From positions 1 to 33,012 of the forward strand of contig JAFGSR010000149.1 in NCBI GenBank assembly GCA_016934515.1: 33,012 nt of DNA. The letters run 5' to 3'. Shown here in pieces: positions 32,934-33,012 of the stretch. A model generated the notes under the pieces. The model ran no database searches. It had not been told where the DNA came from and saw nothing but the letters and a program-made list of their open reading frames with translations. The position numbers were made by a program, and so were the translations under genes. The stretch is from Sedimentisphaerales bacterium (GTDB lineage Bacteria > Planctomycetota > Phycisphaerae > Sedimentisphaerales > SM23-30). The number at the start of each line of letters is the position of its first letter. Position 1 is the stretch's first letter.

Positions 32934-33004
32934 CCCGGCTTCGCCGGGGACTGTACCGCCGCCGTCCCGGCGGCAATTGTCCAACTAGCCGGCGAGACGC
33001 CGGC
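32934..33004. repeat. Cluster of three GC-rich hairpins (REP-like) upstream of ricT
   Basis: Three perfect short-loop palindromes follow one another: CCCGGC-TTC-GCCGGG (32934-32948), GCCGCCG-TCC-CGGCGGC (32958-32974) and GCCGGCG-AGA-CGCCGGC (32988-33004). Each has a 3-base loop and a 6-7 bp stem, at spacings of 25 and 30 bases. The sequence continues past the window edge, so the array may be longer. A related palindrome, CCGCC-CGAT-GGCGG, is near 32809-32822. Confidence 0.65.
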
Positions 33005-33012
33005 GATACAAA

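Overview
The window looks like a chromosomal segment of a free-living, flagellated planctomycete, most likely class Phycisphaerae. The evidence is three PEP-CTERM proteins whose C-termini end in PEPAT/PEPMS, a Leu/Gly-rich helix and RRKK, a small protein of the Planctomycetes/Verrucomicrobia-restricted Minf_1886 type, and very large FliD and FlgL proteins carrying extra flagellin-hook IN repeats. There are no transposases, CRISPR arrays, rRNA or tRNA genes. The taxonomic placement is inference from gene content only.

Layout. Positions 1-111 hold the tail of an unidentified gene, followed by a strong terminator. From 309 to 2659 three short PEP-CTERM proteins lie in tandem on the + strand. A 555-bp gene-free stretch follows (G-rich tract, dRS3-like inverted repeat, hairpins), then dnaE (DNA polymerase III alpha, + strand) to 6829. 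Everything from 6887 to 32862 is on the - strand. Read in the direction of transcription (right to left) it starts with ricT (PSP1 domain), metG and the Minf_1886-type gene. The flagellar block follows: a 66-aa orphan, flgF, flgG, flgA, flgH, flgI, flgJ, flgN, flgK, flgL, fliW, csrA, three flagellin genes, fliD and fliS.

How the genes work together. The flagellar block builds the distal rod (FlgF, FlgG), the L and P rings (FlgH, FlgI, with FlgA as P-ring chaperone and FlgJ as rod-binding factor), the hook-filament junction (FlgK, FlgL with FlgN as chaperone), the filament (three flagellins) and its cap (FliD), with FliS as flagellin chaperone. FliW and CsrA are the known post-transcriptional switch that ties flagellin translation to secretion. 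The sequence suggests a promoter hierarchy: a textbook sigma-54 site stands in front of the flg operon, and a good sigma-28 (FliA) site stands in front of fliD. Each flagellin gene ends in its own rho-independent terminator, and the flagellin and csrA leaders hold GGA motifs and hairpins that fit CsrA control.

No wholly new system can be claimed. The points most worth following up are the sigma-54 and sigma-28 promoters, the inverted conservation pattern between flagellins 1 and 2 (central domain better conserved than the termini), the long structured non-coding stretches around flagellin 1, the IN-repeat-swollen FliD and FlgL, a FlgH without a lipobox, and the orphan 66-aa protein that heads the flg operon.
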